Positions 11,428 through 21,590 of a stretch of 64,000 nt of DNA are shown here, piece after piece. This stretch comes from CAIWHR01 sp963726765 (lineage in GTDB: Bacteria > Pseudomonadota > Gammaproteobacteria > Burkholderiales > Casimicrobiaceae), in the NCBI GenBank assembly GCA_963726765.1, contig CAVSDH010000011.1:496001-560000 (forward strand). The letters run 5' to 3'. The notes under the pieces were generated by a model. The model saw only the letters and a list, made by a program, of their open reading frames with translations. It was not told the DNA's origin and searched no databases. The stretch's first letter is position 1; each line of letters begins with the position of its first letter. The translations under genes were made by a program, and so were the position numbers.

Positions 11428-12246
11428 ATGAACCGGCCCGAGCGCCCGCAGACGATGTTTCCGATTCCCGACGTGCAGTCCGGGAGCGACGAGCGCGACA
11501 TCGCGATCGACCAGGTCGGCATCCGCGGATTGCGCTACCCGCTCACCTTTGCCGACGCCGACGGATCCGCCCAGCCGACGATCGCGATTTGCAATGTGTA
11601 CGTTGCGCTGCCCGCGGACCGAAAGGGCACGCACATGTCCCGGCTGGTCGCGCTCCTCGAGTCCGTGAGTGCGCCCGGCGAGCCGCCGCTTTCGGTGCAC
11701 ACGCTGCGCAACCTGCTCGATGCGCTGGTCGTGCTGCTGGAGGCTCCCGGCGGCCGGATCGAGCTCGCTTTCCCGTTCTTCATCCGGAAGTCGGCGCCGG
11801 TCTCGGGGGTCGCGAGCCTTCTCGACTACGAGGTGCGACTCGGCGGCGAGCTCGACGGCGGCAAGTACCGCCAGACACAGACGGTCGCGGTTCCGGTGAC
11901 GTCGCTATGCCCCTGCTCGAAGGAAATCTCGGAGTACGGTGCGCACAACCAGCGTTCGACCGTCACGATCACCGCGCGGCCCCGCTCGCCGCTCTTCCTC
12001 GCCGACATGATCCGGGTGGCGGAGGAGGAGGCGTCGTGCGAGCTCTACGGGCTTCTGAAGCGCGCCGATGAAAAATACGTCACCGAGCACGCGTACAACA
12101 ACCCGAAGTTCGTCGAGGATCTGGTGCGTGGCGTCGCCGCGCGGCTCGCCGCCGATCCACGCGTCGACGCGTTTGCGGTCGAAGCCGAGAATTTCGAGTC
12201 GATACACAATCATTCGGCCTACGCCCGCATTACGCGTGGGCTTTGA
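11428..12246 (+). CDS. folE2: GTP cyclohydrolase I, type IB (FolE2)
   Basis: It converts GTP to 7,8-dihydroneopterin triphosphate for folate or queuosine-type pathways, using a metal site distinct from FolE. The 272-residue protein has the type IB hallmarks PVTSLCPCSKEIS and GAHNQRSTVTI, a central VYVALPADRKGTHMSRL segment and the C-terminal NFESIHNHSAYA. Length is normal. It follows dxs after 49 bases, possibly within the same transcript. FolE2 often serves under zinc limitation, but no Zur site was recognised. Confidence 0.95.
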   Translation: MNRPERPQTMFPIPDVQSGSDERDIAIDQVGIRGLRYPLTFADADGSAQPTIAICNVYVALPADRKGTHMSRLVALLESVSAPGEPPLSVHTLRNLLDALVVLLEAPGGRIELAFPFFIRKSAPVSGVASLLDYEVRLGGELDGGKYRQTQTVAVPVTSLCPCSKEISEYGAHNQRSTVTITARPRSPLFLADMIRVAEEEASCELYGLLKRADEKYVTEHAYNNPKFVEDLVRGVAARLAADPRVDAFAVEAENFESIHNHSAYARITRGL

Positions 12247-12378
12247 GATCCGGCCGCTTCCGCCGCCCGTCGCGTCCTGTCGTCGTCCGTTCCCGGCATT
12301 CCGCAGCTCGTCCGCTCCGCGCCTTCGCCGGCGACCGCGGGCTCCTAGAATGACGGGCCCGTCCCTTGGCGCACTGCC

Positions 12379-13578
12379 ATGTCCCTCGCCGCACTGAAAT
12401 CCCGCTATGAAGATTTCGCCGACCGCGCGCTGGCTTCGCTGTCGGAGATCGAACGGCGCGATGTGCGTGCGTTCGACCGCTGGCTTTCGCAGGAGCGCGG
12501 CTGGTTGTGGCTCGTCGCGCTTGTCCTGGTCACCACGCTCGCCGCGTGGTTCGCGTCGATGCTCCCCTGGAACATGTCGTTCCTCGAAGCAGCGCTGGTC
12601 TTCAACGTGCTGGTTCTCGCCCTGCTGTGGTCGGGTCTTTCGGCGTGGTTCGGCTACCGGAGATTCTCGAGCCGGATTTCCCGCTTCGCAATCGTCGTCA
12701 TCGGCATCGCGCTTGGCGGCGCGCTGATCGGCGGCACGCTGGTCGACGTCGCGACGGGGCGCGACCCGATGGCGTGGGTGTTCGACAGCGCCCAGCTGCG
12801 GCACCTCGTCATCGCCGGGCTCGTGTTCGGCGTTCTTTATGCGCTGGTGATCGCGCTGATCACGACCCTGCGCAATCGCGAGTATGCGGCGTTGACCGCG
12901 CACCTCGAGGCCCAGCGGAGGCAGAGCGAGCTCTCGCGCCAGCTCGCCGAATCCCGCCTCAAGATGCTCCAGCTGCAGATCGAGCCGCATTTCCTGTTCA
13001 ACACGCTCGGAAGCGCGCAGCAGCTGGCCGAAAAGGGGGCACCGGACGCGGCGAGGCTCATCGCGGATCTGATCGTGTTCCTCCGCGCGTCGACGCCATC
13101 GATGCGCGGTGAGTCCTCGACGCTCGGGCAGGAGGCGGCGCTTGCGGGGGCTTACCTCGCGATCATGAAGACGCGCCTCGGGAGGCGCCTCGTGTATGCG
13201 ATCGACATTCCGGCAGCCCTCGAATCCCGTGCAATGCCGCCGGGCATGGTGATCACGCTGGTCGAGAATGCGCTGAAGCACGGCATTGAACCGAGGCCCG
13301 CCGGCGGTCGCGTGAGTCTCGTCGCCGCGATCGACGGCGACAATTGCCTCGTGGTCACCGTCGCCGATACGGGCGCCGGCCTGCAGGAGGGGCCCGGCCA
13401 GGGCATCGGGCTGTCCAACATCCGCGAACGGCTGGACCTTCTGTATGGCGGCCGCGCACACCTGTCGCTCGAGGAGAACGAGCCGCGCGGTTTCATCGCC
13501 CGAATCGTGCTTCCGGGCGCGCCGGTGGAAGGGTCGCCGGCGCCCGCTCGTGGCCTCGCGTCGACGGCTCATCCATGA
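12379..13578 (+). CDS. LytS-type sensor histidine kinase
   Basis: The 399-residue membrane kinase has several N-terminal hydrophobic helices (one near residues 41-60, others around 73-92, 98-118 and 145-165). A short helical linker follows, then a His_kinase domain with the phosphoacceptor in IEPHFLFNTLGS (His204), and an ATPase domain with N box VENALKHGIEP and G box DTGAGLQEGPGQGIGLSNI. It lacks PAS or GAF input domains, so the signal is unknown. Its stop overlaps the response-regulator start (ATGA), forming a two-gene system. AlgZ/FimS-like kinases of this family pair with LytTR regulators. Confidence 0.92.
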   Translation: MSLAALKSRYEDFADRALASLSEIERRDVRAFDRWLSQERGWLWLVALVLVTTLAAWFASMLPWNMSFLEAALVFNVLVLALLWSGLSAWFGYRRFSSRISRFAIVVIGIALGGALIGGTLVDVATGRDPMAWVFDSAQLRHLVIAGLVFGVLYALVIALITTLRNREYAALTAHLEAQRRQSELSRQLAESRLKMLQLQIEPHFLFNTLGSAQQLAEKGAPDAARLIADLIVFLRASTPSMRGESSTLGQEAALAGAYLAIMKTRLGRRLVYAIDIPAALESRAMPPGMVITLVENALKHGIEPRPAGGRVSLVAAIDGDNCLVVTVADTGAGLQEGPGQGIGLSNIRERLDLLYGGRAHLSLEENEPRGFIARIVLPGAPVEGSPAPARGLASTAHP

Positions 13579-14327
13579 ACCGGCCGACTGCACTGATCGC
13601 CGAAGACGAGCCGCTGATGCGCGAGCGTCTCAAGGAATGCCTTCGCGAGGCGTGGCCCGAGCTCGACGTCGTTGCCGAGGCCGGCGATGGCGACGAGGCT
13701 CTCGCAGCCTTCGACGCGCACCGGCCACAGCTCGCCTTCCTCGACATCCGGATGCCCGGCCGAACCGGAATCGAGGTCGCGGCCGCCATCGGCACCGAAT
13801 GCCACGTTGTGTTCGTCACCGCGTACGACCAGTATGCGATTCAGGCGTTCGACGCGGGCGCCGTCGACTATCTTCTGAAGCCGGTCGACGCCGGGCGCCT
13901 GGCGGTCACGGTCGACCGCGTGCGCCGCAAGCTCGCCGCGCCGCCCACCGATCTGTCGGCGCTGATCGCGGACCTGCGCCTTGCCGTCCGCGGCGACGAC
14001 TCGCGGCTCAAATGGATCAAGGCGGCGGTGGGCAAGCAGGTGCGGCTCATCGCCATCGGCGACGTCGTCTATTTCCAGTCCGACACCAAGTACACGCGCG
14101 TGGTGATGGCGCAATCGGAGGCGCTTATCCGGACTCCGCTCAAGGACCTGGTCGTGGGCCTCGATCCCGACCGCTTCTGGCAAATCCATCGCGGGACCAT
14201 CGTCAACGTCGACGCTGTCGCCGGCGTGCTGCGCGAGGACGCCGAGCGGCAGTTCGTGCTGCTCAAGGGCCGCCCCGAGCGGCTGACCGTGTCGCGTCAG
14301 TTCTTTCACCTCTTCCGCCAGATGTAG
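13575..14327 (+). CDS. LytTR-family response regulator (AlgR-like)
   Basis: The 250-residue regulator has an N-terminal receiver domain (acidic EDE at 10-12, phosphoacceptor Asp57 in LAFLDIRMPG, the VTAYDQYAIQAF switch region and Lys in YLLKPVDAG). A C-terminal LytTR DNA-binding domain follows (IAIGDVVYFQSDTKYTRVV ... FWQIHRGTIVNV). It is translationally coupled to the kinase by a 4-bp overlap. The AlgZ-AlgR pairing is a known arrangement, but the targets here cannot be told from sequence. Confidence 0.94.
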   Translation: MNRPTALIAEDEPLMRERLKECLREAWPELDVVAEAGDGDEALAAFDAHRPQLAFLDIRMPGRTGIEVAAAIGTECHVVFVTAYDQYAIQAFDAGAVDYLLKPVDAGRLAVTVDRVRRKLAAPPTDLSALIADLRLAVRGDDSRLKWIKAAVGKQVRLIAIGDVVYFQSDTKYTRVVMAQSEALIRTPLKDLVVGLDPDRFWQIHRGTIVNVDAVAGVLREDAERQFVLLKGRPERLTVSRQFFHLFRQM

Positions 14328-14383
14328 GCTCGGACTGCCACCGCGGGGGCTGATAAGATCGGATTCCCGCGCGTCCTGTCGCC

Positions 14384-15091
14384 ATGCGTCCCGTCGCGAT
14401 TTTCCGTTTTTCGCCGACCGAAGGCCCCGGCTACTTCGCCGACTGGCTTCATCGCCGCGGCATGGCTTCGACCGTCGTGCCGCTCGATCAGGGCGCGGCC
14501 GTGCCCTCCGGGCTGCACGCCTTTGCCGGTATCGGAATGATGGGCGGACCGATGAGCGTCAACGACGACGATCCGTGGATCGAGCCCATGTGCAGGCTTT
14601 TGCGCCAGGCCGTCGCCGAACGCGTGCCGGTGATGGGCCACTGTCTCGGCGGTCAGCTTCTCGCCAAGGCGCTCGGCGCGCCGGTCACCCGCGCGCCGGT
14701 CGCGGAAATCGGCTGGGTGGACGTGCAGTCGACGGATGCCGCTGCGCGATCCGCATGGTTCGGCGGTCGCGAGCACTTCACGACGTTTCAATGGCACTAC
14801 GAAAATTTTGCGCTTCCACCCGGGGCAGTCCGCGTGCTCACCAACCGTTTCAATCCGAACCAGGCATACGTCATCGATGATCGGCACGTTGGCCTGCAAT
14901 GCCACATCGAGATGACGACCGAGCTCGTGTCGACATGGGTCGCGAGCGACGCCGATCGACTGCCCGCGGTGTCGGGCGATTCCACGCAGTCCGCGGCCGA
15001 AATGCGCCGCGACCTGCCGGCGCGGATCGCCGCGCTCCACGCGGTCGCCGACGACGTGTACGCGCGTTGGGCGACGAAGCTCCCCGTCTGA
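14384..15091 (+). CDS. Class I glutamine amidotransferase-like protein
   Basis: The 235-residue protein has the GATase fold with nucleophile Cys87 in GHCLGGQLLA and catalytic His/Glu partners suggested by QWHYENF and LQCHIEMTTE. It resembles the free-standing GMP-synthase-like amidotransferases often annotated in proteobacteria. No synthase partner is adjacent, so the acceptor is unknown. It ends two bases before mutL and probably shares its transcript. Confidence 0.85.
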   Translation: MRPVAIFRFSPTEGPGYFADWLHRRGMASTVVPLDQGAAVPSGLHAFAGIGMMGGPMSVNDDDPWIEPMCRLLRQAVAERVPVMGHCLGGQLLAKALGAPVTRAPVAEIGWVDVQSTDAAARSAWFGGREHFTTFQWHYENFALPPGAVRVLTNRFNPNQAYVIDDRHVGLQCHIEMTTELVSTWVASDADRLPAVSGDSTQSAAEMRRDLPARIAALHAVADDVYARWATKLPV

Positions 15092-15093
15092 CC

Positions 15094-16894
15094 ATGCCGA
15101 TCCGCGCACTGTCCGACCACCTGATCAACCAGATTGCCGCGGGCGAGGTGGTCGAGCGCCCGGCCGCGGCGCTGAAGGAACTTCTCGAAAACGCGCTCGA
15201 CTCCGGCGCGACCCAGATCGACGTCGACCTTGCGGGCGGCGGCATCGAGCGGATTCGTGTCGCCGACAACGGCTGCGGGCATCGAGCGTGAGGAGCTCGC
15301 GCTTGCGGTCGCGCGCCATGCGACGTCGAAGCTCGCGACGGCCGACGATCTTGCCGCGATCGCGACGCTCGGGTTCCGCGGCGAGGCGCTGGCGTCGATC
15401 GGCGCCGTTTCCCGGCTCGCCCTCGCCTCGCGTGCGGCCGGCAAGCCGCATGCGTGGCGGATCGAAGTCGACGGCGGGGTCGCCGGCGTGACGGCTCCGG
15501 CGGCGATCGCCGCGGGTACGACGGTGACCGTCCATGAGCTCTACTACAACACACCCGCGCGCCGGAAATTCCTGCGCACCGAAGCGACGGAGCGGAGTCA
15601 CTGCGAAGAGGCATTCCGGCGCGTGGCGCTCGCACATCCGGATGTTGCGTTCACGCTGCAGCACAACGGCCGCGTCATCCACCGTCTGCTGGCGCAGGGC
15701 CGGCGCGCACGGGTGGAGGCGCTGCTGGGTGACGGCTTTGTCGACGGCGCGGCAGAGGTCGACGCACGTGCAGGACCGCTGTCGATCGCGGGCTTCGCGG
15801 TCCGCCCGGCCTACGCGACGCAGGCCGCGGGCCAGTACACGTTCGTCAACGGCCGCTACGTGCGCGATCGCGTGCTCGCCCACGCGCTGAGGGAAGCGTA
15901 TCGCGACGTCCTTCATCACGAGCGCCAGCCCGCCTATGCGCTCTGGATTTCGCTCGACCCGCGTCTCGTCGACGTCAACGTGCATCCGCAGAAGACGGAA
16001 GTGCGCTTCCGCGAATCGGGCGCGGTACACCAGTTCGTGCGCCAGGCAGTGGAGCGCGCTCTTGCGGTGACCGGCGCGGAGCAGCCCGCCGTGTCGGCCG
16101 CCGATCGCCTCGGCGTCGCGGCCGCGCGTACGCCGCCGTTGGCTCCGTCGCGCGAGTCCGTCGCCACGCCGACCCGACCCTGGCCCTACGCGCCGCAGCG
16201 GCAGGGCGCGATTCCGCTTGCGGCGGGCGAACCCGCTGCGTTCTATGCCCGGCTCTTCGGAGCACGTCTGCCGCCCTCCGCCGGCGCGCCCGACCTTCCG
16301 GATGCCGGCGACGACCATCCGCTGGGCTTTGCGCTCGCGCAGCTCCACGGCATCTACGTGCTCGCGCAGAATCGCCACGGCCTGGTGCTGGTCGACATGC
16401 ACGCGGCCCACGAGCGGATCGTCTACGAGCGGCTGAAGACGGCGGCCAACCTTCGAGTTCCGGTGCAACCGCTGCTTATTCCATCAACGTTCGCCGCGAC
16501 ACCGCTGGAAGTCGCCGCCGCCGAGGAGCATGCCGGGGCGCTCGATCGCCTCGGATTCTCGATCGGGGCAATCGGACCGTCGACGCTCGCGGTGCGCGGC
16601 ATTCCGGCGCCGCTCGCCGACGCCGACGCGGCGACGCTCGCGCACGCGGTGCTGTCGGAGCTCCGCGAGTTCGGGGGCGCCGACGTGCTTGCCGCGCACC
16701 GCGACGAGCTTCTGTCCACGATGGCCTGTCACGCGGCGGTGCGCGCGAACCGGAGCCTCACCGTGCCGGAGATGAATGCGCTCCTGCGTGAAATGGAATC
16801 GACGGAACGCGCCGGGCAGTGCAACCATGGGCGGCCGACGTGGTACCAGCTGACGCTCGCGGATCTCGACCGCCTGTTTCTGCGCGGCCGATGA
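15094..16894 (+). CDS. mutL: DNA mismatch repair protein MutL, one frame change near the 5' end
   Basis: MutL couples MutS mismatch recognition to strand incision. The N-terminal GHKL ATPase is clear: IAAGEVVERPAAALKELLEN, then RVADNGCG, where the frame breaks, then IEREELALAVARHATSKL in the next frame, and the GFRGEALASI motif. Removing one G in the run at 15277-15279 restores an uninterrupted 599-residue product. The proline-rich linker and C-terminal dimerisation domain (HGIYVLAQNRHGLVLVDMHA, CHAAVRANRSL, CNHGRPTWYQ) are intact. A read starting only at 15230 would miss the ATPase core. I treat this as a functional gene with a likely one-base sequence error. Confidence 0.93.
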
Positions 16895-16907
16895 TCCGCC
16901 GCCGCCG

Positions 16908-17865
16908 ATGATCCCAGCGGTACTGTTGATGGGACCGACCGCGTCGGGCAAGAGCGCTCTCGCGCTTGCGTTGGCCGACCGGTTCGACGTCGAGATCGTC
17001 AGCGTCGACTCCGCGCAGATCTACCGCGGGATGGACATCGGCACCGCGAAACCGGACGCGGCCACGCGCGCTCGCGTCGCGCACCACCTGATCGACATTG
17101 TCGATCCGACCGAGGCGTATTCGGCGGCGCGGTTCCGGACGGATGCGCTGGTGGCCGCAGCCGGAATCCGCGCACGCGCGACGCGTGCCGCTGTTTGTCG
17201 GCGGCACGATGCTCTACTTCAAGGCGCTGACCGAGGGACTCAGCACGCTGCCGCGCGCCGACCCCGGCGTGCGGGCGCGGATCGACGCACGCGCGGAGGA
17301 GGAAGGGTGGCCCGCGCTGCATGCCGCGCTCGCGCGCGTCGACCCGGTGACTGCCGCCCGGTTGAAGCCGACCGATGCGCAGCGCGTCCAGAGAGCGATG
17401 GAGGTCTTCGAGCTTACCGGGACGCCGCTTTCGGCATTGCAGGGCGCACGCGAAGCGGGCGTCGGACTTGGTCCCGCCGTATCGGTCGCCGTCGTTCCAC
17501 CCGACCGGGCGCAGCTCCACGCGGCCATCGCCGACCGTTTCGACGCGATGCTCGCCGCGGGCCTCGTCGACGAAGTGCGACGCCTGCGTGCGCGGTATGT
17601 GCTCGGACCCGAAATGCCGTCGATGCGCTGCGTAGGCTACCGGCAGGCGTGGGCGCTCCTCGAAGGGGAAATCGACGAAGCGGAGCTGCGCGCAAGGGGA
17701 ATCGCCGCCACGCGCCAGCTCGCGAAGCGGCAGTTCACGTGGCTGCGTGCGATGACCGTCGATACGTTCGACGCGACGGCGCCCCGCCTTGCCGACGACG
17801 TGGCCGCCCATCTCGCGCAGCGGGGCCTTCGGCTTGCTCGCTCACTCGTGGCTTCCGCACGGTGA
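16908..17865 (+). CDS. miaA: tRNA dimethylallyltransferase MiaA, one frame change
   Basis: MiaA transfers a dimethylallyl group to A37 of tRNAs reading UNN codons, using isoprenoid precursors. The first segment holds the P-loop GPTASGKSALALALA and DSAQIYRGMDIGTAKP. The frame then changes between about 17150 and 17185, and the rest (VPLFVGGTMLYFKAL, VGYRQAWALLEGE, TRQLAKRQFTWLR) continues in the next frame to 17865. Deleting one base gives a normal 318-residue protein. The last residues overlap a 26-bp sequence that is repeated 104 bp downstream. The gene follows mutL after 13 bases. Confidence 0.92.
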
Positions 17866-17954
17866 GCGTTGTTGGACGAGCACTCTGTCGGCCACCTCGA
17901 TCGCTCGCAGTCGCGCCCTTCGGGCCTGGCCTTCGGCCTGCTCGCTCACTCGTG
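17825..17954. repeat. 26-bp direct repeat flanking the miaA 3' end
   Basis: The sequence beginning GCCTTCGGCTTGCTCGCTCA occurs at 17825-17850 and again at 17929-17954 with one mismatch. The first copy encodes the last residues of MiaA, and the second lies in the gap before leuC. It looks like a small duplication or a dispersed intergenic repeat unit. Confidence 0.75.
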
Positions 17955-18008
17955 CAATAATTCGCGTTTCGGCGTGAAACGTCAGGCGCCGGATTGCGTC
18001 CAACGACC

Positions 18009-19419
18009 ATGCAAGCGCGTACCCTCTACGACAAGCTGTGGGAAAGCCACGTCGTCCGTACCGAGGCGGACGGAACGGCGCTCCTGTACATCGATCGGCA
18101 CCTCGTGCACGAGGTCACGAGCCCGCAGGCCTACGAGGGGCTGAAGATTGCCGGCCGGGTGCCGTGGCGCACCGACTCGATCGTTGCAACCGCCGACCAC
18201 AACACGCCGACGCAGCACTGGGATCGCGGCATCGACGACCCGATTTCGCGGCTCCAGGTCGAGACGCTCGACGCCAACATTCGCGCCACGGGCGCGAAAG
18301 CGTACTTCCCGTTCCGCGACAAGCGCCAGGGCATCGTGCACGTCATCGGCCCCGAGCAGGGCGCGACGCTGCCAGGAATGACCGTCGTGTGCGGCGATTC
18401 GCACACGAGCACGCACGGCGCGTTCGCGTCGCTCGCGTTCGGCATTGGCACATCGGAAGTCGAGCACGTGCTGGCAACGCAATGTCTGCTCATGAAGCAG
18501 GCGAAGGCGATGTGCATCAATGTGGAAGGCGAACTTCCGGTGGGGTGCACGGCAAAGGACATCGCACTCGCGGTGATCGGCCGGATCGGCACGGCCGGCG
18601 GCAGTGGTTACGCGATCGAGTTCGCCGGGAGCGCAATCCGCGCCCTCTCGATGGAGGGCCGGATGACGGTCTGCAACATGTCGATCGAGGCCGGTGCACG
18701 CGCGGGCATGATCGCGGTCGACGACACTACGATTGCGTATCTGGAAGGCCGGCCGCTCGCGCCGAAAGGCGACTCCTGGGCCCGCGCGGTGACCCACTGG
18801 CGGACACTCCGGTCGGATGCCGGCGCCAGGTTCGACCGCGTCGTCAACATCGACGCGTCGTCCCTTGCACCGCATGTCACCTGGGGAACTTCGCCCGAAA
18901 TGGTGGCGACGATCGACGGGCGTGTGCCGGATCCGGAAAAGGAAAAGGATTCCGGCTTGCGTGAAGGGATCGACACGCGCGCTTGCATACATGGGACTCG
19001 AGCCCGGCACGCCGATCGTCGATATTGCGATCGACAAGGTATTCATCGGGTCGTGCACGAATTCGCGGATAGAGGATCTCCGCGCCGCGGCGACGATTGC
19101 GCGCGGGCGCCGCGTCGCCGACAGCGTCAAGCTCGCCATGGTCGTTCCCGGTTCCGGTCTCGTGAAGGCGCAGGCGGAGCGCGAAGGGCTCGACCGGGTG
19201 TTCCGCGATGCCGGATTCGAGTGGCGCGAACCGGGCTGTTCGATGTGTCTCGCGATGAACGACGACCGGCTGGAGCCAGGCGAGCGCTGCGCGTCGACGT
19301 CGAACCGCAATTTCGAAGGCCGCCAGGGAACGGGGGGCCGCACGCACCTCGTCAGTCCCGCGATGGCCGCCGCGGCAGCGGTGGCCGGACATTTCGTCGA
19401 CGTCCGTCGACTCGTTTAA
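18009..19419 (+). CDS. leuC: 3-isopropylmalate dehydratase large subunit, one frame change
   Basis: LeuC with LeuD isomerises 2-isopropylmalate to 3-isopropylmalate through a [4Fe-4S] cluster. The ATG at 18009 begins MQARTLYDKLWESHVV. Conserved stretches are TADHNTPTQ, CGDSHTSTHGAFASLAFGIG, the cluster ligand in FIGSCTNSRIEDLRAAA and the pair in GCSMCLAMNDD, then the C-terminal SNRNFEGRQGTGGRTHLVSP. The frame changes between about 18965 and 18982, where one surplus base separates REGID from RALAYMGLEPGTPI. Correction gives 469 residues, the standard length. The gene is otherwise intact and heads the leuC-leuD-leuB set. Confidence 0.94.
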
Positions 19420-19441
19420 TCGCGAAGCAGGAGGAACGATC

Positions 19442-19585
19442 ATGCTGAAGAGATTCGCTGCGCTCGTCGCCCTCGGTGCGCTCCTCGCCGCCGCCGGCTG
19501 CAACACCATCGAAGGCGTGGGCAAGGACGTGAAGGCCGCCGGCGGCGGTATCGAGAAGGCAGCCGAGAAAACGAAGCCCTATTGA
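19442..19585 (+). CDS. Entericidin A/B family small lipoprotein
   Basis: A 47-residue protein with a hydrophobic signal ending in a lipobox (LLAAAGC), then the entericidin-type tail GVGKDVKAAGGGIEKAAEKTK. Entericidins are small envelope lipoproteins of debated function, some linked to toxin/antidote behaviour. GCAGGAGG precedes the start by a few bases. It sits between leuC and leuD, a placement I recognise from other betaproteobacteria. Confidence 0.88.
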   Translation: MLKRFAALVALGALLAAAGCNTIEGVGKDVKAAGGGIEKAAEKTKPY

Positions 19586-19655
19586 CGGTGCTTCGGTGCG
19601 ACCGGCTCCACTTTCCGCGCGACCCGATCGTACGCGTACCGCGATACACTCCAAC

Positions 19656-19805
19656 ATGCGCCGCAATCTCGTGCCCATGGCCACGCTCACTGCGCTTGCG
19701 ATCATGGCATCCGCCTGCACGCCGTTGAAGACCCGTGACGCAGAGCGCAACGAAGGCGGCGGCTCGTCGATGTATCGGGCAGTCGATTCACCGAGGGCTC
19801 GCTGA
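19656..19805 (+). CDS. Small predicted lipoprotein between leuC and leuD
   Basis: A 49-residue product, MRRNLVPMATLTALAIMASA then C, with a clear signal peptide and lipobox and a short Ser/Gly/Arg-rich tail. Its stop overlaps the leuD start (TGATG), which supports real translation. No family is recognised. A longer in-frame start at 19596 would put 20 residues ahead of the signal and is less likely. Confidence 0.6.
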   Translation: MRRNLVPMATLTALAIMASACTPLKTRDAERNEGGGSSMYRAVDSPRAR

Positions 19806-20443
19806 TGGAGCCGTTTCGCATACTGAAGGGATTGGTGGCGCCGCTCGACCGTGCGAACGTCGATACCGATGCCATCATCCCCAAGCAGTTTCTCAAATCG
19901 ATCAAGCGCTCCGGCTTCGGCCCCAACCTGTTCGACGCCTGGCGCTATCTCGATCGCGGCGAGCCCGGCATGGACAACGCGAAACGGCCGCTGAACCGGG
20001 ATTTCGTTCTCAATGATCCCCGATACAACGGCGCGCAAATCCTGCTCGTGCGCCGCAATTTCGGCTGCGGCAGCTCGCGCGAGCACGCGCCGTGGGCCCT
20101 GCTCGATTTCGGTTTTCGCGCGATCGTCGCGCCGTCGTTCGCCGACATCTTCTACAACAACTGCTTCAAGAACGGACTCCTGCCGATCGTCCTGTCGGAG
20201 CACGAAATCGACCGCCTGTTCGCCGCCGCGGCCGCCTTCCCGGGCTTCGGCCTCGCGATCGACCTCGATCGGCAGACGGTCGCGGCGCCCGACGGATCGA
20301 TGGTCTTCGCATTCGAGGTGGAGCCTTTCCGCAAGCACTGCCTCATCAATGGTCTCGACGATATCGGCCTTACGCTGACGCACGCCGACGAAATTCGCGC
20401 GTTCGAGGCAAAGCGTCTCGCCGCGCAACCGTGGCTCCTCTAG
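19805..20443 (+). CDS. leuD: 3-isopropylmalate dehydratase small subunit
   Basis: The 212-residue swivel-domain subunit pairs with LeuC. Diagnostic stretches are VDTDAIIPKQFLKSIKRSGFG, RRNFGCGSSREHAPWAL and SFADIFYNNCFKNGLLPI. It starts within the stop of the preceding small lipoprotein, so the leucine genes appear translationally linked. leuB follows after 70 bases. Confidence 0.97.
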   Translation: MEPFRILKGLVAPLDRANVDTDAIIPKQFLKSIKRSGFGPNLFDAWRYLDRGEPGMDNAKRPLNRDFVLNDPRYNGAQILLVRRNFGCGSSREHAPWALLDFGFRAIVAPSFADIFYNNCFKNGLLPIVLSEHEIDRLFAAAAAFPGFGLAIDLDRQTVAAPDGSMVFAFEVEPFRKHCLINGLDDIGLTLTHADEIRAFEAKRLAAQPWLL

Positions 20444-20513
20444 CGTTCGGCGTCCGGCGGGCGGCGCTCGAGGTGCCGGATGCCGGGCGATCGGGGCCCG
20501 ACACCTCTGCGCC

Positions 20514-21590
20514 GTGAAAATCGCGATACTTCCCGGCGACGGCATCGGCACCGAAATCATCGGAGAAGCGATGAAGGTGCTGGAGTCGCTCCGCCGCGAC
20601 GGACTTCCCGTCGAAACCGAAACAGCGCCGATCGGCGGCGCCGGTTACGACGCCGCCAGGCATCCGTTGCCCGCGGCGACGCTCACGCTCGCGCAGGCGG
20701 CGGACGCGGTGCTGATGGGAGCCGTGGGCGGGCCGCGGTACGACACGCTGCCGCGCGCCCTGAGACCGGAACAGGGCATCCTCGGCATCCGCAAGGCGCT
20801 CCAGCTATTCGCCAACCTCCGACCGGCGATGCTGTATCCGGAGCTCGCCGGATCGTCGACACTGAAGCCGGAAGTCGTCGCTGGCCTCGATCTCATGATC
20901 GTCCGCGAGCTCACCGGAGACATCTATTTCGGCGAGCCTCGCGGCCGCCGGAAGAACGACGCCGGCGACGACGAAGGTTTCGACACCATGCACTACAGCG
21001 CTCGCGAGATCCGCCGCATCGCGCGCGTCGGCTTCGAGACGGCGCGCAGGCGCGGCAAGCGCCTGTGCTCGGTCGACAAGGCGAACGTGCTCGACACGTC
21101 GATTCTCTGGCGGGAAGTCGTGACGGAAGCAGGCAGCGAGTTTCCCGACGTCGCGCTGTCGCACATGTACGTCGACAACGCGGCGATGCAGCTCGTCCGC
21201 AATCCGAAGCAGTTCGATGTGATCGTCACCGGCAATCTCTTCGGCGACATCCTGTCCGACGAGGCGTCGATGCTCGCGGGCTCGATCGGAATGCTGCCTT
21301 CGGCTTCCCTCGATGCGAAAGGCAAGGGACTCTACGAACCGATCCACGGTTCGGCGCCCGACATCGCCGGACTGGACAAGGCGAATCCTCTCGCGACGAT
21401 CCTTTCGCTTGCCATGATGTTCCGCTACACATTTGCACGGGCCGACGTTGCCGGACGCGTCGAAAGCGCAGTCCGCACGGTCCTCGCCGCCGGGTACCGC
21501 ACCGGTGACATCGCGCTTCCCGGGGACAAGGTCATCGGCACGCGCGCCATGGGCGACGCCGTGGTTGCTGCATTGCAACATGCCGCGTGA
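20514..21590 (+). CDS. leuB: 3-isopropylmalate dehydrogenase
   Basis: The NAD-dependent oxidative decarboxylase of leucine synthesis, 358 residues. It shows ILPGDGIGTEIIGEA at the N-terminus, the substrate-binding RELTGDIYFGEPRGR, a VDKANVLDTSILWREV stretch and the metal-binding GNLFGDILSDEASMLAGSIG. Adenine-specificity residues are suggested by EPIHGSAPDIAG. It completes leuCDB and lies upstream of asd in the same direction. Confidence 0.97.
   Translation: MKIAILPGDGIGTEIIGEAMKVLESLRRDGLPVETETAPIGGAGYDAARHPLPAATLTLAQAADAVLMGAVGGPRYDTLPRALRPEQGILGIRKALQLFANLRPAMLYPELAGSSTLKPEVVAGLDLMIVRELTGDIYFGEPRGRRKNDAGDDEGFDTMHYSAREIRRIARVGFETARRRGKRLCSVDKANVLDTSILWREVVTEAGSEFPDVALSHMYVDNAAMQLVRNPKQFDVIVTGNLFGDILSDEASMLAGSIGMLPSASLDAKGKGLYEPIHGSAPDIAGLDKANPLATILSLAMMFRYTFARADVAGRVESAVRTVLAAGYRTGDIALPGDKVIGTRAMGDAVVAALQHAA

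Noticed and set aside
9249..11522. 757-codon minus-strand frame opposite dxs
   Set aside because: dxs is unmistakable on the plus strand and the antisense product shows no family features.
11905..13593. 562-codon minus-strand frame opposite the histidine kinase
   Set aside because: Arg/Asp-rich shadow without motifs. The kinase frame carries all expected boxes.
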